This document shows positions 1 to 7,891 of a stretch of 64,000 nucleotides of DNA, piece by piece. A program made the position numbers and the translations under genes. Location: assembly GCF_003990185.1 (NCBI RefSeq), contig NZ_RZHF01000028.1, positions 62,134-126,133 on the forward strand. Reading direction: 5' to 3'. This DNA comes from Vreelandella nanhaiensis (GTDB lineage Bacteria > Pseudomonadota > Gammaproteobacteria > Pseudomonadales > Halomonadaceae). Each line of letters begins with the position of its first letter. The stretch's first letter is position 1. The notes under the pieces are model-generated. The model saw nothing but the letters and a program-made list of their open reading frames with translations, did no database searches and was not told the DNA's origin.

Positions 1-230
1 ATGGCCTGGCTCACGATCTCGCTTGGCGCATGCTGGCCAAGCTCCGCCTCAACCGTGTAAAAGCGCTGTCCCAAGGCTTCGACTTGGTGCTTAGTATCAT
101 CGGCAGGGCGGCGGCTAACGCCGACAATATCAGCGCCTGCTTGGGCTAGGGCCAGGGCAATACCTTGGCCCAGTCCTTTATTGCAGCCGGTCACCATGGC
201 GATCTGGCCGTGCAGCGAAAATAGCTTCAT
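1..230 (-). CDS. kduD: 2-dehydro-3-deoxy-D-gluconate 5-dehydrogenase-like SDR (partial, 3' end outside window)
   Basis: Only the first 76 codons are present; the gene runs off the left edge. The start is ATG at 230. The reading begins MKLFSLHGQIAMVTG and contains the SDR cofactor loop TGCNKGLGQG followed by a second strand and IVGVSRR. The TGCxxGLGQG variant and the surrounding residues closely resemble KduD, which interconverts 2-keto-3-deoxygluconate and 2,5-diketo-3-deoxygluconate with NAD(H). A gluconate 5-dehydrogenase is a possible alternative. It lies downstream of, and on the same strand as, kdgK and a LacI regulator, which fits a ketodeoxygluconate role. The 107-bp gap before it contains an inverted repeat, so it may have its own promoter. 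Confidence 0.75.
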   Translation of the reverse strand, partial: MKLFSLHGQIAMVTGCNKGLGQGIALALAQAGADIVGVSRRPADDTKHQVEALGQRFYTVEAELGQHAPSEIVSQA

Positions 231-270
231 CGTGTCACTCCCTTCAACTGCCGTGCATATCAACAGGGTT

Positions 271-329
271 GCTGTATCAAAACCTCGGTTGTTTCATCGG
301 TAACCTTCACTTTTCAGCGTTGATACAGC
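271..329. promoter_or_regulatory. 10-bp inverted repeat upstream of kduD
   Basis: GCTGTATCAA (271-280) and TTGATACAGC (320-329) form a perfect 10-bp inverted repeat with a 39-bp spacer. They sit in the 107-bp gap between the phosphatase gene and kduD. A related TGTATCAA lies at 353-360 within the end of the phosphatase gene. The arrangement suggests paired half-sites for a regulator of kduD; the binding protein is not known. Confidence 0.35.
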
Positions 330-337
330 TCTCAGTG

Positions 338-1027
338 CTAAACAGTAACTTTTGTATCAAGGCGGGCAATCGCGCCAGGTAGTTCATGGGCATGCTGTAT
401 ACCAATCGCGCCTTTGGGCGTGGTTTCCTCTTCGGGGAAGTGGTTGATATGGATAACGTGCATACCCGCGGCCAAGCCTGCTTCTACACCCACGGCTGCA
501 TCGTCGATCACGATACATTGCTCGGGGGCGTAGCCCATTGCTGAGGCTGCCTGAAGATAGAGCGCGGGGTCGGGTTTCCACACGTTCAGCGTATAAGCGC
601 TAAAGATTTGCTCCCCGAAGTGCTGTGTTAGGCGCGTGCTTTCCAGCGCGCAGCGAATCTTGCGCTCTGGTCCGTTGGACACCACCGCCTTGGGGTAGGC
701 GTTTAAGGCTGCCAGTGCTTCAGGAATGCCCGCTATCGGCTCAAGTTGAGCGCGCATACGCGCTTCCATACGGGCGCGCATTTGTGCTTCCAGTGCCGGA
801 AATTTATCTTCTACCCATACGCCAAAACGCTCTTCAAGCATTTGGACAATGGTGTAAAAGCGAATGCCGCGAAACTCTTCCATATATTGCCGAGCTGAAA
901 ACGGCAAGCCGAACTCAGGCAAGACTTCTCCAAGCACCTCAGCGAGTAAAATTTCGCTATCGACGAGTGTGCCATCGCAGTCAAACAGCAGACAAAGTGG
1001 TGTAGGCGAAGAGAGGAAATTATTCAT
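338..1027 (-). CDS. HAD-family phosphatase, YieH-like (6-phosphogluconate phosphatase type)
   Basis: A haloacid dehalogenase-type phosphatase of 229 residues. HAD motif I is DCDGTLVDSE near the N-terminus, motif II is VVSNGPE, the conserved Lys is in WKPDPAL, and the acidic motif IV is VIDDAAVGVEAG. The SNGP motif and the FSAYTLNVWKPDPAL stretch match E. coli YieH, which removes phosphate from 6-phosphogluconate. The start is set at MNNFLSS, whose ATG overlaps the upstream dehydrogenase stop (ATGAATAA), so the two genes are probably translationally coupled. A longer start 39 bases upstream would add 13 residues unlike the family. In this operon it may drain accumulated sugar-acid phosphates, but substrate choice is inferred from similarity and context only. 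Confidence 0.8.
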   Translation of the reverse strand: MNNFLSSPTPLCLLFDCDGTLVDSEILLAEVLGEVLPEFGLPFSARQYMEEFRGIRFYTIVQMLEERFGVWVEDKFPALEAQMRARMEARMRAQLEPIAGIPEALAALNAYPKAVVSNGPERKIRCALESTRLTQHFGEQIFSAYTLNVWKPDPALYLQAASAMGYAPEQCIVIDDAAVGVEAGLAAGMHVIHINHFPEEETTPKGAIGIQHAHELPGAIARLDTKVTV

Positions 1028-1997
1028 TAAGCACCGTTTCGTTAACGACATTGATAGGACGTTCACCCTGGAGCGCTAAACGGATATTATCCACGGCGCG
1101 TTGGGCCATTGCCTGGCGGGTTTCATGTGTGGCTGAGGCAATATGCGGTAACGCGACCACGTTATGCATATGGGGAAGCGGTGATGAGGCGGGAAGGGGT
1201 TCCTGCTCGAATACGTCAAGGCCGGCTGCTCGAATCGTGTTGTTTTTCAAGGCGTCTATCAGGGCTGCCTCATCAACTACTTTACCGCGCGCGATATTGA
1301 CGAATACAGCTGAGGGCTTCATCAAGGAGAACTCACGCTTGCCAATCAGTTTTTCCGTCTCTTGGGTGAGGGGCACGGTAATGCATACATAATCGGATTC
1401 TGCCAAAAGCGTCTCTAGTTCGCAGCGCTTTGCGCTCAGCTCTTTTTCAAGCTCCGGCTTCGGTGAAGCGTTGGAGTAAAGAATGGGCATACCAAAGCCC
1501 AGCGCGCCGCGTCGGGCAATTGCCGCACCAATACGGCCAAATCCGACCATGCCAAGCGTTTTGCCATGTACATCGTTGGCGTATAAATCAGGGCCAATAC
1601 CGGACTGCCATTTGCCTTGTTTGACTACTTCCGCAAGCTCGATCATGCGTCGGCCAGCCGCCATGATAAGTGCAAAGCCAATATCAGCCGTTGTTTCGGT
1701 GAGTACATCGGGGGTGTTGCAAAGCATGATGCCGCGCTTGGTCAGCTCATCCACGGGAATGCTGTCGTAACCTACAGAGACCGTAGAGATAACTTCAAGT
1801 TCAGGTGCCGCATCCAGCAGCTCGGGCGTTACGGGTAGACTAGAGCCGATAATGCCGTGCGCTTTGGAGAGAACCTCAGGCACACCCGGTTGGGCCAGAT
1901 CCAGTGAGCCTGAATGCTCAAGTAACGTAAAATGCTGTGCTAACTCTGCTTCTTGAGAGGCACTGAGCCGACCCATTACCATGATATTCTTTTTCAT
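1020..1997 (-). CDS. D-isomer 2-hydroxyacid dehydrogenase, GhrB/2-ketogluconate reductase type
   Basis: 325 residues, the normal length for the family. The Rossmann loop is GMVGFGRIGAAIA. The catalytic triad of the family is visible: Arg in NIARGKVVDE, Glu in FEQEPL and His in ALPHIASATHETR. Enzymes of this type (GhrB, TkrA) reduce 2-ketogluconate, glyoxylate or hydroxypyruvate with NAD(P)H in the cytoplasm. Its position after kdgK and before a sugar-acid phosphatase favours 2-keto-D-gluconate or a related keto acid. It overlaps the phosphatase gene by 8 bases and follows kdgK by 50 bases. The exact substrate cannot be read from the sequence. Confidence 0.85.
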   Translation of the reverse strand: MKKNIMVMGRLSASQEAELAQHFTLLEHSGSLDLAQPGVPEVLSKAHGIIGSSLPVTPELLDAAPELEVISTVSVGYDSIPVDELTKRGIMLCNTPDVLTETTADIGFALIMAAGRRMIELAEVVKQGKWQSGIGPDLYANDVHGKTLGMVGFGRIGAAIARRGALGFGMPILYSNASPKPELEKELSAKRCELETLLAESDYVCITVPLTQETEKLIGKREFSLMKPSAVFVNIARGKVVDEAALIDALKNNTIRAAGLDVFEQEPLPASSPLPHMHNVVALPHIASATHETRQAMAQRAVDNIRLALQGERPINVVNETVLNE

Positions 1998-2047
1998 ATT
2001 GTCTCCTGTTGTGTTGATATTTTTATTAAATGAGGCGTTAACGGGTT

Positions 2048-3016
2048 CTACTGCTCAAGCTCACGAAGCTTATCCCGGGTTGGCAAACCTTCCATATCGC
2101 CAATGACCTGAATGGCCTGAGCGCCTACCAGATTACCGCGATTTAGAGCCTGTTGCGGTGTAAGGCCATCCAGTAAAGCGCTAATCACGCCCACGGCAAA
2201 ACCATCCCCCGCGCCGACCGTATCGACTACTTCCGCGACCGGCTGGCCGGGAGCCAGAAAGCTTTCTAGCGTGCCGCCAAGGGTGCCGCGGTAATAGCTG
2301 CCCTCTGGCCCCAGCTTGATGATAACGGCCTTGGCACCCCGGGCGAGGTAAAAGTCGGCAATCGCTTCGGGCGATTCACAGCCGGTCAAAAGCCGCCCTT
2401 CGGAAAGTCCCGGTAGTACCCAGTCAGCGAGGCTCGCCAGCTCATTTAAGGTATCACGCATGACAGCTTCGCTGGGCCACAGAGAAGGGCGCAAGTTGGG
2501 ATCAAAAGAAATGCTGGCGCCGCTTTCGCGTGCCTGTTGCATCAAGTGGCGGGTTAAGTCCAGGGCGCTTTCGGAGAGCGCTGGCGTAATGCCGGTAGCA
2601 TGCAGGTGAGTGAGGGACTGGAAGTCGATGGAAGCGGCATCTTCAACGCTTAAGTGGCTGGCGGCACTGCCGCGCCTGAAATACTCAACCCGTGGATCGG
2701 CGCCGCCCTCGGCGCGCTCCTTGAACATCAGCCCGGTGGGGTGGTGCTCATCAAGATGAATATACCGATCATCGATACCTTCGCCTTTTAAGGCCTGCTG
2801 AATAAATCGACCCTGGCTATCGGTGCCTACTCGGCTCAACCAGCCAACGTGAAAACCCAGGCGCGAAAGGCCAATGGCGACGTTATTGTCGGCGCCTGCC
2901 AAGCGGCGATGAAAGTGGTCTATGTCAGCCAGGTCGCCCGGTAAATCGGCCACCAACATGGCCATGGCTTCGCCAAAGGTGAGTATCTGGGGAGAGGCGG
3001 TTGGTATATGTGGCAT
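2048..3016 (-). CDS. kdgK: 2-keto-3-deoxygluconate kinase (PfkB family)
   Basis: A 322-residue ribokinase/PfkB sugar kinase. The N-terminus ILTFGEAMAML and the PfkB signature with the catalytic Asp in VDTVGAGDGFAVG are present, as is the substrate-side motif LAGADNNVAIGLSRLG. KdgK phosphorylates 2-keto-3-deoxygluconate to KDPG, which enters the Entner-Doudoroff pathway. It starts 16 bases after the LacI-type regulator gene and is clearly in the same transcript, followed by the ketogluconate-type reductase. The family also includes fructokinases, but the sequence and the KduD neighbour favour KDG. Confidence 0.85.
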   Translation of the reverse strand: MPHIPTASPQILTFGEAMAMLVADLPGDLADIDHFHRRLAGADNNVAIGLSRLGFHVGWLSRVGTDSQGRFIQQALKGEGIDDRYIHLDEHHPTGLMFKERAEGGADPRVEYFRRGSAASHLSVEDAASIDFQSLTHLHATGITPALSESALDLTRHLMQQARESGASISFDPNLRPSLWPSEAVMRDTLNELASLADWVLPGLSEGRLLTGCESPEAIADFYLARGAKAVIIKLGPEGSYYRGTLGGTLESFLAPGQPVAEVVDTVGAGDGFAVGVISALLDGLTPQQALNRGNLVGAQAIQVIGDMEGLPTRDKLRELEQ

Positions 3017-3032
3017 CGAGTTATTCTCTTAT

Positions 3033-4064
3033 TTAAACGTGTTTTGGGTCGTGCTTAAAAGTTGTGCTGCCGCGGACCTGTAAGCGCGGGGCGTGGCGGT
3101 AGCTCAAAGGTGATGCCTGCGCTGAGCCGTTAAGCTGGTTAAGCAAATAGCTGACCGCAGCGTGGCTGATATCATCGGTAGGCTGAGCCAGGGTGGTAAT
3201 GCCGGGGGTTATCAGCTCGCACCACTCCAGTTCGTCAATTCCCATTAAACCGGTTGGGCCTATGGCGATACCCAGCTTTTGAAAGCGGCGCGTCATGGCG
3301 AGCGTAACGTTGCCGTTAGCGCACAGCACGGCGCCAGGGCCTGAAACAGAGTGCTTGGCAAATGCTTTTAACGTTGGCGCGTGAGCCGCTAAATTACTCA
3401 GTATTAGTGTCTGGCCCTTTACCCCTAAGGTGGCTGCCTGTTGAGTAAAGCGCTGCAGCCGCTCTTGGCGGGCGCTGGCATAAGCGGGAGACTCACTAAC
3501 ATACAGAATCGAGCGATACCCTTGCTGCACCAAATGCTCCAGTGCCATATCAATTGCCAACGCGTTATCGAGCCCAATTACATTGGCATCGAGTTGGCGA
3601 ATGTCGCGGTCAAGCAGTACCAATGGAACGCCACTGCGCATTATTGCCTGCAACTGTGCTTCAGGCTGCCCGGCGGCATTGATAATCAAGCCCTCTACCT
3701 GATAGGCCGTCAGCAGGCGTAAATGCTGCTGCTCCTGCTCCGGGTCGTTATCGGTATTGCAGACGATCAACGAATAACCGTGCGCGCGAGCCGCTTGCTC
3801 TACGCCGTGAACAACGGCCACTGAAAAAGGATTGCGGATATCAGCTACTAACATCCCCAGCAGACGTGAACCACCGCCTTTGAGACCCCGTGCCATTAAG
3901 TTGGGCTGGTAGCCCAAGGTGTCAGCGGCTTCTGCGATGCGTGTTTGAAGCTTGGGCGTGAGCCGCTCACGCTCTGGGCCAAAAAAACGCGATACGCTGG
4001 TTTTGGAGGTGCCCGCCAGTTTGGCGACTTCAATAAGCGTGGCGCGGGATAAGGTGACGGGCAT
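3033..4064 (-). CDS. LacI-family transcriptional regulator of the ketogluconate/KDG operon
   Basis: 343 residues in the standard LacI layout. The N-terminal helix-turn-helix (LIEVAKLAGTSKTSVSRFF) and hinge (NLMARGLKGGGSRLLGMLV) precede a periplasmic-binding-protein-like effector domain. The start is placed at MPVTLSR because upstream residues are encoded by the repeat-rich leader and operator and lack family similarity. It is first in a leftward operon with kdgK, a GhrB-type reductase and a phosphatase. A perfect 14-bp palindrome lies 37 bases upstream of the start, so autoregulation is likely. GntR and PtxS of other bacteria have comparable jobs, but orthology cannot be assigned by eye. Confidence 0.85.
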   Translation of the reverse strand: MPVTLSRATLIEVAKLAGTSKTSVSRFFGPERERLTPKLQTRIAEAADTLGYQPNLMARGLKGGGSRLLGMLVADIRNPFSVAVVHGVEQAARAHGYSLIVCNTDNDPEQEQQHLRLLTAYQVEGLIINAAGQPEAQLQAIMRSGVPLVLLDRDIRQLDANVIGLDNALAIDMALEHLVQQGYRSILYVSESPAYASARQERLQRFTQQAATLGVKGQTLILSNLAAHAPTLKAFAKHSVSGPGAVLCANGNVTLAMTRRFQKLGIAIGPTGLMGIDELEWCELITPGITTLAQPTDDISHAAVSYLLNQLNGSAQASPLSYRHAPRLQVRGSTTFKHDPKHV

Positions 4065-4070
4065 AGAAAA

Positions 4071-4094
4071 TCCGTTTAACAATCCGTTTAACAA
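4071..4094. repeat. 12-bp tandem duplication in the leader of the LacI-type gene
   Basis: TCCGTTTAACAA occurs twice in tandem (4071-4082 and 4083-4094), between the operator and the start codon of the regulator. On the transcript strand each unit carries a GGA triplet; the copy next to the ATG may serve as a weak ribosome binding site. Confidence 0.6.
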
Positions 4095-4100
4095 CAACAA

Positions 4101-4114
4101 TGGGAACGTTCCCA
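4101..4114. promoter_or_regulatory. Palindromic LacI-type operator
   Basis: TGGGAACGTTCCCA is a perfect 14-bp palindrome with a central CG, the typical form of LacI/GalR-family operators. It lies in the divergent region between the LacI-type regulator (start 4064) and the amidase gene (start 4260), close to the regulator. The simplest reading is an autoregulatory site for the leftward operon. I did not see a second perfect copy in the window. Confidence 0.65.
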
Positions 4115-4259
4115 ATCTTTTTCTCAACATAGTGAGTTTTAAATTTAAAGGCAATACGTCTTAAGGCTCGGTGAGAAAGCGCAGCGAAAATGAGAGCGTT
4201 AAGAAAAATTAATCACAGCCCTCTGCTAGGCTAGGAAAAAAGCATAATGGGCGAACGCA

Positions 4260-5777
4260 ATGCAGCTACATGAGTACCAGCAGTACGATGCCACCGGCTT
4301 GGCCGCACTGATGCGCCGCCGTGAAGTAAGTCGTGAAGATGTATTGGAGGCCGCCTTTAACGCTATTGAAACGCTGAACCCTATCCTGCATGCGGTCGTC
4401 AGAACGCGTTTTGAGAAAGCCCGGAAAGAGAGCCAACGTGTTGCCGATGACGCGCTCTTTGGCGGGGTGCCCACCTTGAGTAAAGACCTGCTGATGGGGC
4501 TAGCCGGTGAGCCATTGGCTTTTGGGAGTGCCGCGTTATTGCAATGGTGCCCAAAAGAGGATGCTTTGCTCGTCCAGCGCGCAAGAGCCGCTGGCCTGGT
4601 CGTGGTTGGGCAGACAGCGACGCCGGAGCTTGGGTTAATGGGAATAACCGAACCCAAAGCCTTTTCCCATCCTATGAATCCCTGGCGGGCAGGATATTCG
4701 CCCGGTGGTTCTAGTGGTGGCGCTGCCGTAGCCGTGGCCAGCGGGATCGTTCCTTTAGCGTTAGCGGGGGATGGCGGTGGCTCGATTCGTATCCCTGCCA
4801 GCTATTGTGGGCTATTTGGGTTTAAGCCCACTCGTGGCAGGGTGCCGCTTGCTCCTGGTCATGGCGAAGTATGGCAAGGCGCGGTCATTGAGCATGCAGT
4901 GACCCGCAGCGTGCGGGATAGCGCGGCGCTATTGGAGCAGGTGAACGGTATGGCGCCGTCTGGCCCTTATCCGGTGTCCCGGGAGACTGGCTACATGGCA
5001 GCAATAGCGTTACCGCCCAAGCGGTTACGTATTGCCGTATCGCTGGGCGAGCCCTTAAGCCATAGCCTGGGCACGCGATTAAACCCGGAGGTCAAAGCAG
5101 CGGTTGATAAAGCGGCCGTCGCGCTAATGGAAATGGGCCATGAGGTGGAGTGGTGCGATCCGCCGGTAGATGGTGAAGCCCTGGCGAATAGCTACCTTAC
5201 GCTTTACCTTGGCCATTCGGCGGCGGATCTTCGCTGGATTAGCCAACAAACCGGCGTGCCGGTTCGACGCTTGGCTGTCGAGCCCTCCACACGTGCTATC
5301 GGACGGTTGGGAGACAAGCTTTTGGCGCAGGATTACGAGTTAGCCAAACGCTATTGGCACATGGCGGCTGAACAGATGAGCCGTTTTCATCAGCGTTTTG
5401 ATGCGCTGGTGATGCCGGTAACGGCGGATACCGCCCCCAAAATTGGTGAACTCTATCCGTCAGCGACACGCGAACGCTTAATGTCTGTTCTGGCAATTCC
5501 GGGGGTATCGGCGCTTGCGCTAAAGGCAGGCTTATTAAAGCGCCTGGCGGTAGATGCGCTTAGCCGCACGCCGTTCACTCAATTGGCCAACCTGACGGGC
5601 CAGCCCGCCATGTCAGTGCCTTTGCATGTTGCCGCCAACGGTTTGCCAGTGGGTGTGCAAATAGTGGGGCGGTTTGGTGAAGATAAGCAACTCTTACAGC
5701 TGGCTGCTGCACTGGAGCAGCAAGATGTCTGGCAGCATCAATTACCGCTGCAAGCGTTCCGCCCTCAGGCAGGGTAA
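4260..5777 (+). CDS. Amidase signature-family hydrolase
   Basis: 505 residues, typical of amidase signature enzymes. The Ser-cisSer-Lys catalytic set is visible: Lys in TLSKDLLMG, the glycine/serine loop YSPGGSSGGAA, and the nucleophile Ser in GGGSIRIPAS followed by GLFGFKPTRGRV. The family hydrolyses carboxylic amides; members include 6-aminohexanoate-cyclic-dimer hydrolases, aryl acylamidases and GatA. The lack of gatB or gatC neighbours and the divergent C-terminal half argue against a GatA role. The substrate is unknown. It is divergent from the LacI-type operon and lies 35 bases before cmoM. Confidence 0.85.
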   Translation: MQLHEYQQYDATGLAALMRRREVSREDVLEAAFNAIETLNPILHAVVRTRFEKARKESQRVADDALFGGVPTLSKDLLMGLAGEPLAFGSAALLQWCPKEDALLVQRARAAGLVVVGQTATPELGLMGITEPKAFSHPMNPWRAGYSPGGSSGGAAVAVASGIVPLALAGDGGGSIRIPASYCGLFGFKPTRGRVPLAPGHGEVWQGAVIEHAVTRSVRDSAALLEQVNGMAPSGPYPVSRETGYMAAIALPPKRLRIAVSLGEPLSHSLGTRLNPEVKAAVDKAAVALMEMGHEVEWCDPPVDGEALANSYLTLYLGHSAADLRWISQQTGVPVRRLAVEPSTRAIGRLGDKLLAQDYELAKRYWHMAAEQMSRFHQRFDALVMPVTADTAPKIGELYPSATRERLMSVLAIPGVSALALKAGLLKRLAVDALSRTPFTQLANLTGQPAMSVPLHVAANGLPVGVQIVGRFGEDKQLLQLAAALEQQDVWQHQLPLQAFRPQAG

Positions 5778-5812
5778 ACTACGCGGCTTTAAGACGCCGC
5801 CTGGCCTTATAC

Positions 5813-6622
5813 ATGCATCCAACCTATGAATTAACCGACGCCGGAGACCGCTACTTCGACGGTCTGGTCGACAAGTTTTCGCGTTCGCTCTACCAAGCGC
5901 CCCGCGGCGAGCTGCGTCTTGCAATGCTGGATTATCTGCTGCCGCAAATGCTGCATTTAGCCCATCAGCCCGTGCTTGATGTTGGCGGTGGGTTAGGCCA
6001 GCAGGCTGCCTGGTTTGCTGAACGGCAGCATCCGGTCACTATGGCGGAGCCCTCCCTGGATATGCTCACATATGCCAGGCACTGGCACCGTGAAGCTAAG
6101 CGGCTGCCTTGCGAGACGATGTCCTACGTGCACGCTCCGCTACAGGATTTAAGCGTGAGAGTGCCTGGCCCTTGGCCGCTGATTACCTGCCATGCGGTGC
6201 TTGAGTGGTTGGGCGATCCGCGCTCAGCGATTGCCCATCTGGCCAGCCTGCTTGCGTCCGGCGGCCAGTTAAGCCTGATGGTGTTTAACCGCGATGCGCT
6301 GCGCTTTTCCAACGCGGTGAAAGGCAATTTGGAAAAAGCGTTAAGTGATCGCCTGGAAGGGAAGGGCAAGCGGCAGCGCTTAACGCCTATTTCGCCAGTA
6401 ACCCATGCTGAGATTGTGGAGTGGGGGGCGGAAAATAATCTTGAGGTGGCAAGTGTTGCAGGTATTCGCGTGTTTCAGGATTACCTACGCCAGCCACCCT
6501 CCAGCGATAAAGAGCGTGAAACGCTGCTGGCGCTTGAAAAAAAGTATTGCCAACAAGACCCGCACTGGCGGCTGGGTCGTTATTTACTTTACACGTTGAT
6601 CAAACCGGAGGCTTCCCAATGA
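5813..6622 (+). CDS. cmoM: tRNA 5-carboxymethoxyuridine(34) methyltransferase CmoM (SmtA)
   Basis: 269 residues. The N-terminus DRYFDGLVDKFSRSLY matches the conserved start of CmoM. The SAM-binding motif is LDVGGGLGQQAAW, followed by CHAVLEWLGDPRS and a C-terminal RVFQDYLRQPP motif, all typical of the family. CmoM methylates cmo5U34 to mcmo5U in certain tRNAs. cmoA and cmoB, which make cmo5U, are also in this window at 18209-19945. The stop codon overlaps the start of rsmC (ATGA), so the two genes are translationally coupled. Confidence 0.9.
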   Translation: MHPTYELTDAGDRYFDGLVDKFSRSLYQAPRGELRLAMLDYLLPQMLHLAHQPVLDVGGGLGQQAAWFAERQHPVTMAEPSLDMLTYARHWHREAKRLPCETMSYVHAPLQDLSVRVPGPWPLITCHAVLEWLGDPRSAIAHLASLLASGGQLSLMVFNRDALRFSNAVKGNLEKALSDRLEGKGKRQRLTPISPVTHAEIVEWGAENNLEVASVAGIRVFQDYLRQPPSSDKERETLLALEKKYCQQDPHWRLGRYLLYTLIKPEASQ

Positions 6623-7623
6623 GTGCCCAAACGCCTGCCTGCCAATTGCTGGAACGCCAACAGGATGACTACACGGCACTTATGGTTGTGGCACCACCGG
6701 TTGACGCTTGGTTAATCGCACAATCCACGGGCGTTATCAGCAGTGATCTGAGCGTACTAAGCGAGTGGCAAGCCGCAGGTAAGATAGCTTATAGCCCCTT
6801 CGCGCTGCCTGAAAACGCCGTTACCCACGGTGAGGTAGTGCTGTTCTGGCCCAAAGCGCATCAGCTAGGTATTTGGTGGCTTGAGGGGTTATGCAACGTT
6901 CTACCGGCGGGTACGGCCATTGAGATTGTCGGTGAGCACAGTGGCGGCGTGAAACGCGTGCCTAAAGTACTCGCAGAGCGGGGGATGATTTGTGACAAGC
7001 GCGATAACGCGCGGCGCTGTTCACTATTTGCCACGCGCACCATCGCACTTGAGAACACCCTGCAAGCCGCTTGGCAGCGCTTTGAGGCATTGGGCTTAAC
7101 GCTTGTCAGCCACCCCGGTGTCTTTGGTCATGGCAAGGTGGATGAAGGTACATTGCTGCTATTGGAAAGCCTGGAAAAAGAACTGCCCAAAACGCCTCAG
7201 CGTATTCTCGATATGGGCTGTGGCGATGGCATTATCAGTGCCTGGCTTGCCAAGCGGGGCCACACGGTAACCGCCGTGGATGTCAGCGCTTTTGCCGTTG
7301 AGGCGACGCGCCGCACGTTGGAGGCCAATAAAGTCGATGGGCAGGTTTTGCAAAGCGATGTGTATAGCGCGTTGGAAAGCGAAACCTATGATTTCATTAT
7401 CAGCAACCCGCCGTTTCACCAGGAGCGAGACGTTAGCTACGGGCCCAGTCAACGCTTGATTCGCCAAGCACCGGAGCGTCTTGCCAACCGTGGGCGGTTG
7501 ATCATTGTGGCGAATGCGTTCTTGCCCTACCCAGACCTTCTGACCGACGCTTTTGGAAGCTTTGAAGCCCTTGCGGATAACCGGCGTTTCCGGGTTTATG
7601 GGGCAGGTAAATCAGGCCGTTAA
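6619..7623 (+). CDS. rsmC: 16S rRNA m2G1207 methyltransferase (RsmC-like)
   Basis: 334 residues starting at MSAQTPACQLL, whose ATG overlaps the cmoM stop. A longer frame begins inside cmoM and is not needed. RsmC has a degenerate N-terminal methyltransferase-like domain and a catalytic C-terminal one. The latter shows the SAM loop ILDMGCGDGIISAWLA and the N6/N2-methyltransferase motif SNPPFHQ. The length is close to E. coli RsmC (343). RlmG is a related possibility, but the length and motif order fit RsmC better. Confidence 0.85.
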   Translation: MSAQTPACQLLERQQDDYTALMVVAPPVDAWLIAQSTGVISSDLSVLSEWQAAGKIAYSPFALPENAVTHGEVVLFWPKAHQLGIWWLEGLCNVLPAGTAIEIVGEHSGGVKRVPKVLAERGMICDKRDNARRCSLFATRTIALENTLQAAWQRFEALGLTLVSHPGVFGHGKVDEGTLLLLESLEKELPKTPQRILDMGCGDGIISAWLAKRGHTVTAVDVSAFAVEATRRTLEANKVDGQVLQSDVYSALESETYDFIISNPPFHQERDVSYGPSQRLIRQAPERLANRGRLIIVANAFLPYPDLLTDAFGSFEALADNRRFRVYGAGKSGR

Positions 7624-7644
7624 TGCCTAGGTTGGAAGCGATGT

Positions 7645-7821
7645 TTACTCGGCAAAGAAAACATTTAGAACATGGCCTAAATGGACTTCTATCGCGTGGC
7701 GAGCAGCAGTCGGATCACGATTTTCAATCGCCTTAACGATTCGTTCATGATTGCCTTGAGAGCATTGGCCCTTTTGAGGATTGCCAGGATCAAAGTTTCG
7801 CGCCCATACTCGGCTCGTTGG
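7645..7821 (-). pseudogene. 3' remnant of a GntR-family (FCD-domain) regulator
   Basis: On the minus strand, 58 codons ending at TAA (7647-7645) read like the C-terminal helix pair of an FCD-domain GntR regulator, with HERIVKAIENRDPTAARHA followed by IEVHLGHVLN. An in-frame TGA lies just upstream at about 7822-7824, and no helix-turn-helix or ligand domain can be found. The SDR gene starts at 7892. The fragment is therefore the tail of a deleted regulator gene. It was probably once divergent from, and controlling, the adjacent SDR-FAH pair. Confidence 0.7.
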
Positions 7822-7891
7822 TCAGGCCAGTGTATATATGGATGACTGCACCTCAAGTATGTTCCCACTATTTCTAGGGGCGTGACATCGC

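Noticed and set aside
4260..5777. GatA subunit of the Asp/Glu-tRNA amidotransferase
   Set aside because: No gatB or gatC genes are adjacent and the C-terminal half differs from GatA.
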